This document shows, one piece after another, positions 8,296-20,531 of a stretch of 33,178 nt of DNA. Numbering within the stretch: the stretch's first letter is position 1; every line of letters begins with the position of its first letter. Made by a program: the position numbers and the translations under genes. Origin of the DNA: Nocardioides sp. (GTDB lineage Bacteria > Actinomycetota > Actinomycetes > Propionibacteriales > Nocardioidaceae); NCBI RefSeq assembly GCF_014360585.1, contig NZ_JACIXG010000057.1:1-33178 (forward strand), written 5' to 3'. The notes under the pieces were generated by a model, which saw only the letters and a list, made by a program, of their open reading frames with translations, made no database searches and was not told where the DNA came from.

Positions 8296-10191
8296 CTAGG
8301 CGACCAGGAGATGGAGCCGGAGCGCCAGCTGCACCTCGAGCTGGCGCTCCGGCTCCTGCCAGCCCTTGCCGAGCAGGCGGGTGACCCGCTCCAGGCGCTG
8401 GGTGACGGTGTTGACGTGGACGTGCAGCGCGCCGGCGGTTCGGGTGAGGTTGCGGTCGGCGGCGAAGTAGGTCCGCAGGGTCTCGACCAGCTTCGACCCC
8501 TTCGCGGCGTCGTAGTCCATCACCGGGCCCAGCCGTGAGGTGACGTACGCCGCCGGGTCGCCGTCGGAGCCGAGCAGCAGCCCCACGAACCCCAGGTCGT
8601 CGGCGGTGACCACCTGGCCCTCGCGGCCCAGGGTCATCGCAGCCGCCAGGCAGCGCCGCGCCTCGTCGTAGCCCTTCACCACGGCATCGGGACTGCTCAG
8701 CGGTCCCGGGACCGGACCGGCGGCGCCGACCGTGACCGGCGCGCCCGCCGACAGCCGCAGCCCCTCGACGACCAGCTCGCCGGCGGCGCGGGCGTCGTAG
8801 TCGGGGAAGATCAGCACGACCTGTCCCTGCCGCACCGCCGCGAAACCGTCGTGGGTCGCCGCGACGAACGTCGCCGCCTGACCGACCCGCGCCCGGTCGC
8901 CGGGGACGTCGGCCACCACCACCGCATAGGACCTGGACAGGTCTGCCTGCAGAAGACGGCCGCGCTCGCGCAGGGTCTCCGGATCCGGGGTGGTGCCGGA
9001 GAGGAGCTCGTCGAGAAGCTCGCCCCGCACCCTCCCCTCGGCCTCGGCGACGCTTCGGCGGAAGAGCAGCAGCAGCGCCGTGACCAGCGCCGCACGCTCC
9101 AGGATCCGCTGGTCGCCGTCGTCCAGATCCCCGTCCTCGCGGTCGTCCTCGCGCGGGCCCAGCAGCATCGAGCCGAGCTGCTCGGCTCCGGCGAGGACCG
9201 GGGTGGCGTAGATGTCACCGCTACCGGCGGTGCGGCTCAGGTCGAGGCTCCGTCTGGTCACGGCGGCCTCGTAGTCGGAGACGGGCTGGCCAGGCGCGCT
9301 GCTCGCGATCGTCTCTCCGCCGAGGTCCAGGACGACGACCCGGGCGCCGAGGACCTCGGCGACGCTGCGTACGACATCGTCGACCCCGCCGCCCTCGACG
9401 ACGATCCTGGTGAGCCGGTCGTGGGCGTCGGCGGCACGCTCGACCGCCTCGTTGCGCGCCTGCAGCTTGCGGGTGGTGACCTCGAGCTCGGCCACCGCGG
9501 CGCGGGTCTCCTCGAGCAGCCGGGCCTTGTCCACGGCGATCGCGGCGTGGGCGGCCAGCGAGACGAGCAGCGCGCTCGCCTCGGTGCCGAAGGGACGTAC
9601 GGCGCGGTTGGCGGCGAAGAGGACCCCGATGACCTGGGTGCCGAGCAGGAGAGGCACGCCGATGATCGCGCGGATGCCCTCTCCGCTGACCGCGCCGTCG
9701 ATGTCGGGGGCGTGCCGGAACCGCTCGTCGGGGATGTAGTCGGCGGTCGAGTAGGGCTTCATGGTCTGGGCGACGAGGCCGCCGAGCCCGATGCCGTAGG
9801 GGATCCGGGTCGAGCGGAAGGCGGCGGTCAGGATGCCCTCGGTCACCCGCATGTACTCACCACGGCGCTCGTCGTTGAGGGTCAGGTAGGCGACGTCGCT
9901 GTTCAGCAGCTGCTTCGCCCTTGTCACGATCGCCTGCAGCACCGCTTCCAGGTTGGTCAGCATCGCCAGGTCGTTGGCCGACTCGAACAGCGCGCCCAGC
10001 TCGCCCTCGCGGCGGCGGCGGGCCTCCAGGATGTCTCTGACCTGGAGCGCGAGCCCCTTGGCGTAGTCGATCCGCTCCTGTTCCTCGGCCGTCGCCCCCG
10101 CCGCTCGCGCGGCCCGCGAAGGCCCCTCGAAGTCGGCCTCGGCGGCATCCCCGGCGAGCAGCTCCAGGAACGCGACCACATCGACCGTCAT
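8296..10191 (-). CDS. PucR-family transcriptional regulator with GAF domain
   Basis: A 631-residue cytoplasmic regulator. The middle (about residues 60-220) looks like a GAF sensor domain (VLQAIVTRAKQLLNSDVAYL, GIGLGGLVAQTMKPY). A degenerate GGDEF-like region of CdaR/PucR type follows, and the C-terminus is the PucR helix-turn-helix (HTH_30), with TLRTYFAADRNLTRTAGALH and HVNTVTQRLERV. A short helical stretch follows the GAF (VAELEVTTRKLQARNEAVER), probably a coiled coil. I chose ATG at 10191 because TAACTT lies 7 nt upstream; the longer frame starting at 10242 runs through this promoter. It lies tail to tail with the liv operon, so control of that operon is plausible but unproven. The ligand is unknown. 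Confidence 0.88.
   Translation of the reverse strand: MTVDVVAFLELLAGDAAEADFEGPSRAARAAGATAEEQERIDYAKGLALQVRDILEARRRREGELGALFESANDLAMLTNLEAVLQAIVTRAKQLLNSDVAYLTLNDERRGEYMRVTEGILTAAFRSTRIPYGIGLGGLVAQTMKPYSTADYIPDERFRHAPDIDGAVSGEGIRAIIGVPLLLGTQVIGVLFAANRAVRPFGTEASALLVSLAAHAAIAVDKARLLEETRAAVAELEVTTRKLQARNEAVERAADAHDRLTRIVVEGGGVDDVVRSVAEVLGARVVVLDLGGETIASSAPGQPVSDYEAAVTRRSLDLSRTAGSGDIYATPVLAGAEQLGSMLLGPREDDREDGDLDDGDQRILERAALVTALLLLFRRSVAEAEGRVRGELLDELLSGTTPDPETLRERGRLLQADLSRSYAVVVADVPGDRARVGQAATFVAATHDGFAAVRQGQVVLIFPDYDARAAGELVVEGLRLSAGAPVTVGAAGPVPGPLSSPDAVVKGYDEARRCLAAAMTLGREGQVVTADDLGFVGLLLGSDGDPAAYVTSRLGPVMDYDAAKGSKLVETLRTYFAADRNLTRTAGALHVHVNTVTQRLERVTRLLGKGWQEPERQLEVQLALRLHLLVA
8313..8356. repeat. 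18-bp perfect inverted repeat inside the regulator's 3' end
   Basis: Arms 8313-8330 and 8339-8356 are exact reverse complements with an 8-nt loop. They lie in the last codons of the PucR-type gene, encoding the EPERQLEVQLALRL region. On the plus strand they would form a second strong hairpin just beyond the livM palindrome. They may assist termination of livM read-through or simply reflect repeated Glu-Leu-Ala-Leu-Arg codons. Confidence 0.55.
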
Positions 10192-10198
10192 GTGACCG

Positions 10199-10204
10199 AA
10201 GTTA
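10199..10204 (-). promoter_or_regulatory. -10 box for leaderless PucR-type gene
   Basis: TAACTT on the minus strand ends 7 nt before the ATG at 10191. No ribosome site is present. It supports this start. Confidence 0.5.
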
Positions 10205-10226
10205 CACTTCTCCGGACGCATCGACA

Positions 10227-10243
10227 TATGGGTTGACCCCATA
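10227..10243. promoter_or_regulatory. Operator-like inverted repeat upstream of PucR-type gene
   Basis: TATGGG and CCCATA flank a 5-nt spacer, 36-52 bp before the regulator's start and just upstream of its -10 box. This is a usual place for autoregulation or for binding of an activator. No protein can be assigned. Confidence 0.35.
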
Positions 10244-10254
10244 GTTGTCGGCTC

Positions 10255-12324
10255 TCAGGTGTGGGTCCTCTCCAGGTCTGCCACTTCCGTGACAGGGCGC
10301 TCGCAGACGAACCCCCGACAGACGTACGCCGCGGCCTTCCCATTCACGGGAGTCCGGCTGCTGAGCAGCGGGATGTCCTCGCGGGCCTCGTCGGCGACGA
10401 CCACCACCGCGCCGGGCTTGCGCCGGGCAGCGGCCGCGAGCGCGTCACGGTCGGGCCCCGGCGGGCCGACGACCGCGATCTCGAGCGGGCCCTCGGCCAT
10501 CGTCGCCGCGGCCGCCAGGGACCAGCCGGCGAACCGGGGCGCCTTGGTGATCAGGTTGCTGGTGGCGGCGAGCGCCTCCTCGGCCGCGGTGCGGAAGCGG
10601 CCCTCGCCGGTGAGCGCGTGCGCGGTGACCAGCGCATGGACCATCGCACTGGTGCCACCGGGGCTGGCGTTGTCGGAGGGATCCCTGGGCCGGGTGACCA
10701 GCGCCTCCGCGTCGTCGGCGGTGTCGTAGAAGCCGCCGTCCTCGGCACGGAAATGGGTCAGCGCGGTGTCGAGCAGCGCCGTGGCACGGTCGAGCCAGGT
10801 GCTGTCGCCGGTCGCCTGGACGAGGCTCAGGAAGCCGCCGGCGACGCAGCCGTAGTCCTCGAGCACGCCCGCGTGGGCGCCTGCTGTGCCGTCGCGGCTG
10901 ACGCGGAGGAGGCGAACCGTGTTGGTCTCGACACCGGCTCGCTGGCGCTCGCCGGGCTCGACCGACGGTCGTTCGCTGGCCGAGCCGCCGGAGCCGCTAG
11001 GCGGAGGCGTGTCGAGACCAACACAGTGCTTATCCCACAGCAGTCCTCCGGCGCCGATCGCCGCGTCGACGTACCGCGGCTCCCCCAGCAGCACCCCAGC
11101 ATCGACCAGCCCACCGATCGCCAGCCCGTTCCATGCCGCGACGACCTTGTCGTCGCGCGCCGGGCGGACCCGGTCCTCGCGCGCGGCCAGGAGCCGCGTC
11201 TTGACCGACTCGAGCCGCTCGGTGTCGTCGGGCCGGTGGAGCAGCTGGAGCGTCGAGGCTCCTTCCTCGAACGTGCCAGCCTCGGTGACCTCGAAGACCT
11301 CCGCGGCCCAGGCACCGTCCTCGGCACCGAGGACCTCGACGAGCTCGGCCGGGGTCCAGACGTAGAACTTCCCTTCGACTCCCTCGCTGTCGGCGTCGAG
11401 AGCCGAAGCGAACCCGCCCTCGGCGGTGCCGAGCTCGCGGATCATCCAGTCGGCGCTCTCCCGCGCGACCCGGTCGCCGAGCTCGGTGCCGAGGCGGGCG
11501 TAGAGCCCGATCAGCTGCGCGTTGTCGTAGAGCATCTTCTCGAAGTGCGGAACGACCCAGCCGCGGTCGACGGCATAGCGCGCGAACCCGCCCCCGATCT
11601 GGTCATACATACCACCCCCAGCCATGGCGGCCACCGTGCGCGAGAGCATCTGCGGGACTCGCGAGTCCACCTCGGACACCCGCCGGAGGAACTCCAGCAC
11701 CATCGACGGCGGGAACTTCGGAGCACCCCCGAACCCGCCCGCCATCGGGTCGAACTGACCCGCCAACGTCTCGACCGCGGCGGCGACGTCCACCTGCCAG
11801 TCACCCGGTGCCCCGTCAGCCCCGGAGATGTCGGTCAGATGCTGACGTACGTTCTCCGCCACCGCCCCGATCTCCGAGCGCCGCTGCGTCCACGCCTCCG
11901 AGAGCGCCTGCAGCACCTGCGTGAACGCCGGCTGCCCGTGGCGCGGCATGTCCGGGAAGTAGGTGCCAGCGAAGAACGGGTTGCCGTCGTGGTCGAGCAC
12001 CACCGTCATCGGCCACCCACCCGACCCGGTCATCGCAGTCGTCGCCGCCATGTAGACCGCGTCCACATCCGGCCGCTCCTCCCGGTCGACCTTGATGTTG
12101 ACGAAGTGCTCGTTCATGTACGCAGCCGTCGCCTCGTCCTCGAACGACTCGTGCGCCATCACGTGGCACCAGTGGCACGCGGCGTACCCGACCGACAGCA
12201 GCACAGGAACATCCCGCTGCCGCGCCTCCTCGAACGCGTCAGGCCCCCATTCCCACCAATCGACCGGGTTCTGAGCGTGCTGGAGGAGGTATGGAGAGGT
12301 CGCGGAGGCGAGTCGGTTGGCCAC
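10255..12324 (-). CDS. Thioredoxin-domain DUF255/YyaL-type protein with repeat insertion
   Basis: A 689-residue protein of the YyaL/SSP411 (spermatogenesis-associated protein 20) family: an N-terminal thioredoxin-like DUF255 domain followed by an (alpha/alpha)6-barrel resembling N-acylglucosamine 2-epimerase. The start region reads SPYLLQHAQNPVDWWEWG, and the redox motif CHWC is Cys50-His-Trp-Cys53. Conserved barrel motifs include GGFGGAPKFPPS, HFEKMLYDNAQL and AGAHAGVLEDYG. The cellular role is not established. The GTG at 12324 is supported by AAGGCT 6 nt upstream. Residues about 434-469, rich in Pro, Gly and Ser, are encoded by a palindromic repeat element (10919-11024) that sits in frame within an otherwise conserved barrel, so this is an intact gene with an extra loop. 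Confidence 0.88.
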   Translation of the reverse strand: MANRLASATSPYLLQHAQNPVDWWEWGPDAFEEARQRDVPVLLSVGYAACHWCHVMAHESFEDEATAAYMNEHFVNIKVDREERPDVDAVYMAATTAMTGSGGWPMTVVLDHDGNPFFAGTYFPDMPRHGQPAFTQVLQALSEAWTQRRSEIGAVAENVRQHLTDISGADGAPGDWQVDVAAAVETLAGQFDPMAGGFGGAPKFPPSMVLEFLRRVSEVDSRVPQMLSRTVAAMAGGGMYDQIGGGFARYAVDRGWVVPHFEKMLYDNAQLIGLYARLGTELGDRVARESADWMIRELGTAEGGFASALDADSEGVEGKFYVWTPAELVEVLGAEDGAWAAEVFEVTEAGTFEEGASTLQLLHRPDDTERLESVKTRLLAAREDRVRPARDDKVVAAWNGLAIGGLVDAGVLLGEPRYVDAAIGAGGLLWDKHCVGLDTPPPSGSGGSASERPSVEPGERQRAGVETNTVRLLRVSRDGTAGAHAGVLEDYGCVAGGFLSLVQATGDSTWLDRATALLDTALTHFRAEDGGFYDTADDAEALVTRPRDPSDNASPGGTSAMVHALVTAHALTGEGRFRTAAEEALAATSNLITKAPRFAGWSLAAAATMAEGPLEIAVVGPPGPDRDALAAAARRKPGAVVVVADEAREDIPLLSSRTPVNGKAAAYVCRGFVCERPVTEVADLERTHT
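10919..11024. repeat. REP-like palindromic element embedded in coding sequence
   Basis: A 106-bp segment bounded by a perfect 16-bp inverted repeat: GTGTTGGTCTCGACAC at 10919-10934 and its exact complement at 11009-11024. The inside is rich in partial inverted repeats (CCGGCTCGCTGGCG, GACCGACGGTCG, GGCCGAGCCGCCGGAG). This structure, with GTCTCGAC-type ends, resembles dispersed intergenic repeats I know from Nocardioides-like genomes. Here it lies inside the YyaL-type gene without breaking the frame. Confidence 0.65.
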
Positions 12325-12330
12325 AACCCA

Positions 12331-12336
12331 AGCCTT
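12331..12336 (-). promoter_or_regulatory. -10-like box for leaderless YyaL-type gene
   Basis: AAGGCT on the minus strand ends 6 nt before GTG 12324. It matches TANNNT except for the first base. No ribosome site is seen. Confidence 0.45.
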
Positions 12337-12471
12337 GCACGCACGTGTACGAGTGAGGCCGCTCGGTGGCGGTGGTCGCGCCACTGCCTCCGAGCGACAG
12401 CACTCTGCACAGTTCGACAGCGCGCATCACGGCAATCTGCGCCGGTCGGCACGCCAAGCTACGGCGAAGGA

Positions 12472-13278
12472 TCAGTTCAGGTAGTAGTTTCTGAGTGAAC
12501 CGGCCAAGCGATCGACGAAACCGTCCCGGGTCGCTTCGTCCAGCATGTCCAGCGACAGGTAGGGGTTGAGGTCTTCCAGCTCGACCAGCAGTAGGCGGCC
12601 GTCGCGGGTGCGGCAGGCGTCGACGCGCTGAATGCCGTGGTCGATGTCGTTCCACTCGACGAAGTGCCGTGCGAAGTCCAGGTCCGCCGCGGTCGGTTCG
12701 TACCGCTGGAGCTGCCAGCGACGGTCCGGATCGGGGGCGTAGAGCGCGTACTCGAAGTCGTGGTTGATGAAGTAGAAGGACACCTCGTACTGGAAGTCGA
12801 TCAGCGGCTGGACGAGCATGCCGTCCAGCTCGACGGTTGCCAGGGTCTCCCGATCGACTTTGCGCAGCCCGATGGAGTCGGCTCCCTGCTTGGGTTTTAC
12901 GACATACTCATCTGCGTCAGGCAATGACGTCAGATCGCTATAGGTGGGAATGACCGGATCACCGGAGGCGGTCATGGTGAGCAGGTACTGCTTGCCGATC
13001 ATGTCGGCCTTCCCCGTCGGTTGAGGGTAAACGCGGACGTTGCGGGAGATCGCAGCGGCTCGGAACTCGTCGTACTCGCGCTGGTAGTCGATCACCGCCC
13101 CGATGTTGCGGATCACGACTCCATCGAAGTCGTCCATCAGACGAACAGCGTCCACGGGGTGGCAGATGGCCAGATCGAAGCCTGGCCGGAGTCGCTCAGT
13201 CAGCCAGATATCCTCATCACAGTAGCGACGGTCACCTTGGGCCCGGTAGCCGAGATGGCTCAAGAACAGTATTTTCAC
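12472..13278 (-). CDS. Small ATP-grasp family protein
   Basis: A 268-residue protein that looks like a compact ATP-grasp enzyme, the fold of RimK, glutathione synthetase and D-Ala-D-Ala ligase, which activate a carboxylate by phosphorylation and join it to an amine or thiol. Seen: an N-terminal Rossmann-like part (MKILFLSHLGYRA), the nucleotide-binding strand EYVVKPKQGADSIG (about residues 124-137, Lys128), a second strand MLVQPLIDFQYEVSFY, and the metal-binding end LLVELEDLNPYLSLD (about 231-245) with the expected Glu and Asn. GTG at 13278 is supported by TATCGT 6 nt upstream. It is divergent from a lone solute-binding protein. The substrate is unknown. Codon use by eye is somewhat less GC-biased than in its neighbours. 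Confidence 0.75.
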   Translation of the reverse strand: MKILFLSHLGYRAQGDRRYCDEDIWLTERLRPGFDLAICHPVDAVRLMDDFDGVVIRNIGAVIDYQREYDEFRAAAISRNVRVYPQPTGKADMIGKQYLLTMTASGDPVIPTYSDLTSLPDADEYVVKPKQGADSIGLRKVDRETLATVELDGMLVQPLIDFQYEVSFYFINHDFEYALYAPDPDRRWQLQRYEPTAADLDFARHFVEWNDIDHGIQRVDACRTRDGRLLLVELEDLNPYLSLDMLDEATRDGFVDRLAGSLRNYYLN

Positions 13279-13284
13279 GATCCG

Positions 13285-13290
13285 ACGATA
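13285..13290 (-). promoter_or_regulatory. -10 box for leaderless ATP-grasp gene
   Basis: TATCGT on the minus strand ends 6 nt before GTG 13278, a full TANNNT match. The same hexamer at the same spacing precedes the SDR gene at 29236. Confidence 0.55.
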
Positions 13291-13435
13291 CCGGCGGGTG
13301 CATCACGCTTGCATGAGATTGACCACCTCAGCGCTATTGCCACCAAAGAGATCGACCCAGTGACGGGTAGGCCCACCCCGGGGTTCATCGCTCGTTTCCG
13401 CCTTGTTGGTCGAGCCGCGTTCCACATGACGTACA

Positions 13436-13483
13436 GGTCCTGTTGTCTGACTGATTGGTTCCACCGTCCCCAGCAACAGGACC
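13436..13483 (+). promoter_or_regulatory. Inverted repeat covering the ribosome site of the binding-protein gene
   Basis: GGTCCTGTTG (13436-13445) and its exact complement CAACAGGACC (13474-13483) are separated by 28 nt, just before ATG 13488. The right arm contains the only Shine-Dalgarno-like bases (CAGGA). In RNA the stem would hide the ribosome site; as DNA it could be an operator. Confidence 0.4.
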
Positions 13484-13487
13484 CCAC

Positions 13488-14303
13488 ATGAACCGGATCA
13501 AGTTGGTCATCGCCAGCGCAGTGACGCTCCTGGGCGCAATCGCCTTCACCGGACACTTCTCGCACTCCGCACCAACCGCCACCGGCGAGGCGAGCGCCGC
13601 GGTCGGCGGCGGCACCCTTCGGATCGGCGTCGACAGCACCGAACCCGTCTACTACCAGAGCGGCGGTGCGACCAAGGGCTTCGACTACGAGATGGCACAC
13701 AGCGTCGCCGAAGGCATGGGCGTCGAGCCTGAGTTCGTGGCGATGGATTTCGACGAGCTCTTTCCCGCCCTGCGAGCGGGGAAGATCGACATGATCGGGG
13801 CTCAGGTCACGAACACCTCAGAGCTCGAGCGGGAGTTCGACTTCAGCGCGCCGTACTTCTCGACGTACGTTGCCTTCCTCACTCCCGAGGGATCGACCAT
13901 TCGGACGCGCGGTGACGTCAACGGGAAGAAGGTCGCGGTCGTCGACGGCGCCATCCAAGGCGCTTACCTCGAACAGAAGTACCACGACGTCGACATCATC
14001 AAGGCCCCGAACGTGGGCGCTGCCATCGAGCTGATCGGGCTAGGCGAAGCCGACGCGTTGTTCCATGGAGCTCCATACGCTCAGTCGATCATCAAAGGCG
14101 CACCCATAGCCCTGGAAGAACCGATCGTCTACCCGGTCAAGGACGCCCCGATCGGGTTCGTGCTCCGATCGGGCGACCAGCGAAAAGAACAGATCGACGA
14201 GGTCCTGAGCGACATGGTCCTCAGCGGCGAGTGGCTGAGGATCAAGACCGCCTACTTCGAGGCAGACCCGCTCTCCGACGTGTTCCGCGACAAGGGATCC
14301 TGA
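13488..14303 (+). CDS. Orphan family 3 extracellular solute-binding protein
   Basis: A 271-residue exported protein of the SBP_bac_3 family, usually the receptor of polar amino-acid ABC importers. An N-terminal hydrophobic signal or anchor (about residues 5-20) has no lipobox Cys. Family landmarks are visible: TLRIGVDSTEPVYY, ELFPALRAGKIDMIGAQVTN, FDFSAPYFSTYV and DVNGKKVAVVDGAIQGAYL. By eye alignment the Arg that clamps the ligand carboxylate is Leu113, and the Asp that clamps the amino group is Gly194, so the ligand may not be an alpha-amino acid. No permease or ATPase of this type lies in the window. It ends 13 bp before the convergent carboxylase gene. Confidence 0.8.
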   Translation: MNRIKLVIASAVTLLGAIAFTGHFSHSAPTATGEASAAVGGGTLRIGVDSTEPVYYQSGGATKGFDYEMAHSVAEGMGVEPEFVAMDFDELFPALRAGKIDMIGAQVTNTSELEREFDFSAPYFSTYVAFLTPEGSTIRTRGDVNGKKVAVVDGAIQGAYLEQKYHDVDIIKAPNVGAAIELIGLGEADALFHGAPYAQSIIKGAPIALEEPIVYPVKDAPIGFVLRSGDQRKEQIDEVLSDMVLSGEWLRIKTAYFEADPLSDVFRDKGS

Positions 14304-14316
14304 CTCCCGGCCGCCG

Positions 14317-19830
<5,514 letters not shown>

Positions 19831-19938
19831 GGTGCAGACCCTTTCATCTGGCACCGCTCCTGTGACCGATCGATTCCGACAGGCTTCGCACCGATTCCTT
19901 GTGGCCCTGGTCAGCGACATGGCCGCGGCGGGGCGTCC

Positions 19939-20397
19939 CTACAGCGTCCGGCGGGCGCCGTTGACCTTCTGACGGAGCCAGCCGGGCACGCGGTCGTCGT
20001 CGCGAGGGAAGGTCTCGAGGTCGAGGGCGTACAGGCCCGGGTGGGCGGGCCAGCGCCAGACAGGCTCGTCGTCGTAGTTGAACACGACCTGAGGTCGGTT
20101 CTCCTCCTCGCCCACCTCGCTGCTCGCGATGGTCCATCGGGCCGAGAACCACGCACCCTTGCCCGGTTCGTACATCACCCGCCTGAGCTCATCGGTCAGC
20201 GAGAGGACGCTGTCGGGCGGCCGGGCGTGGGCGAAGCTGCCGTCCGGTCGATGCACGTCGATGCGCCCGGTGAAGAACATGGACAGGTTGCGGTGGTTGA
20301 AGACCAACGTGGACCAGTCCCCCTCGACCTCGTCGGCGAGGCGGAGGGCGATCTCAGCGATGAGCTGTTCTTGTCTGACCACGGGGGGAACGGTCAT
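19939..20397 (-). CDS. YezG/DUF600-like small protein (immunity-like)
   Basis: A 152-residue soluble acidic protein. The pattern LIAEIALRLADEVEGDWSTL at the start, FFTGRI in the middle, and FNYDDEP with ALDLETFPRDDDRVPGWL at the end resembles the YezG/DUF600 group, some members of which are immunity proteins to polymorphic toxins in Firmicutes. No toxin gene is adjacent. ATG 20397 is chosen because TAGCGT lies 7 nt upstream; the longer frame crosses the promoter region shared with the MFS gene. The resemblance is from memory of the family pattern and needs a profile search. Confidence 0.6.
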   Translation of the reverse strand: MTVPPVVRQEQLIAEIALRLADEVEGDWSTLVFNHRNLSMFFTGRIDVHRPDGSFAHARPPDSVLSLTDELRRVMYEPGKGAWFSARWTIASSEVGEEENRPQVVFNYDDEPVWRWPAHPGLYALDLETFPRDDDRVPGWLRQKVNGARRTL

Positions 20398-20404
20398 GCC
20401 GCTC

Positions 20405-20410
20405 ACGCTA
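20405..20410 (-). promoter_or_regulatory. -10 box for leaderless YezG-like gene
   Basis: TAGCGT on the minus strand ends 7 nt before ATG 20397, identical in sequence and spacing to the box before livG. Confidence 0.55.
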
Positions 20411-20448
20411 CTACCGCTGTCGAGCCCTATCCGGAAACAGCGTCGGCG

Positions 20449-20467
20449 GACCGCCCGGACGGCGGTC
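20449..20467. promoter_or_regulatory. Inverted repeat upstream of MFS gene
   Basis: GACCGCC and GGCGGTC flank a 5-nt spacer, 65-83 bp before the MFS start. It could be a regulator site for the divergent YezG-like/MFS pair; GC-rich chance matches are common, so this is weak. Confidence 0.25.
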
Positions 20468-20519
20468 ATCCGGTCAAGCACGGGCGACGCACGATCAACC
20501 CGTAGGCGTGGATCGGCGC

Positions 20520-20525
20520 GACGAT
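20520..20525 (+). promoter_or_regulatory. -10-like box for leaderless MFS gene
   Basis: GACGAT ends 6 nt before GTG 20532. It keeps the conserved A at position 2 and T at position 6 and supports GTG 20532 over the GTG 24 bp upstream. Confidence 0.4.
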
Positions 20526-20531
20526 CGTCGG

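Noticed and set aside
10886..11365. Frameshift or pseudogene signal in the YyaL-type gene at the repeat
   Set aside because: The reading frame continues without a stop through the repeat and conserved motifs resume in the same frame on the other side, so the gene is intact.
10261..12498. 745-codon open frame opposite the YyaL-type gene
   Set aside because: Same reason: antisense artefact rich in Arg/Asp/Gly, while the minus strand has conserved thioredoxin-domain motifs.
12860..12873. Fifth copy of GAGTCGGCTC
   Set aside because: A single isolated copy inside the conserved ATP-grasp glycine loop coding region; most likely chance.
12472..14303. Possible toxin-antitoxin or defence unit around the ATP-grasp gene
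   Set aside because: No nuclease, transferase toxin, reverse transcriptase or other effector is present; the two proteins only match an ATP-grasp enzyme and a binding protein.
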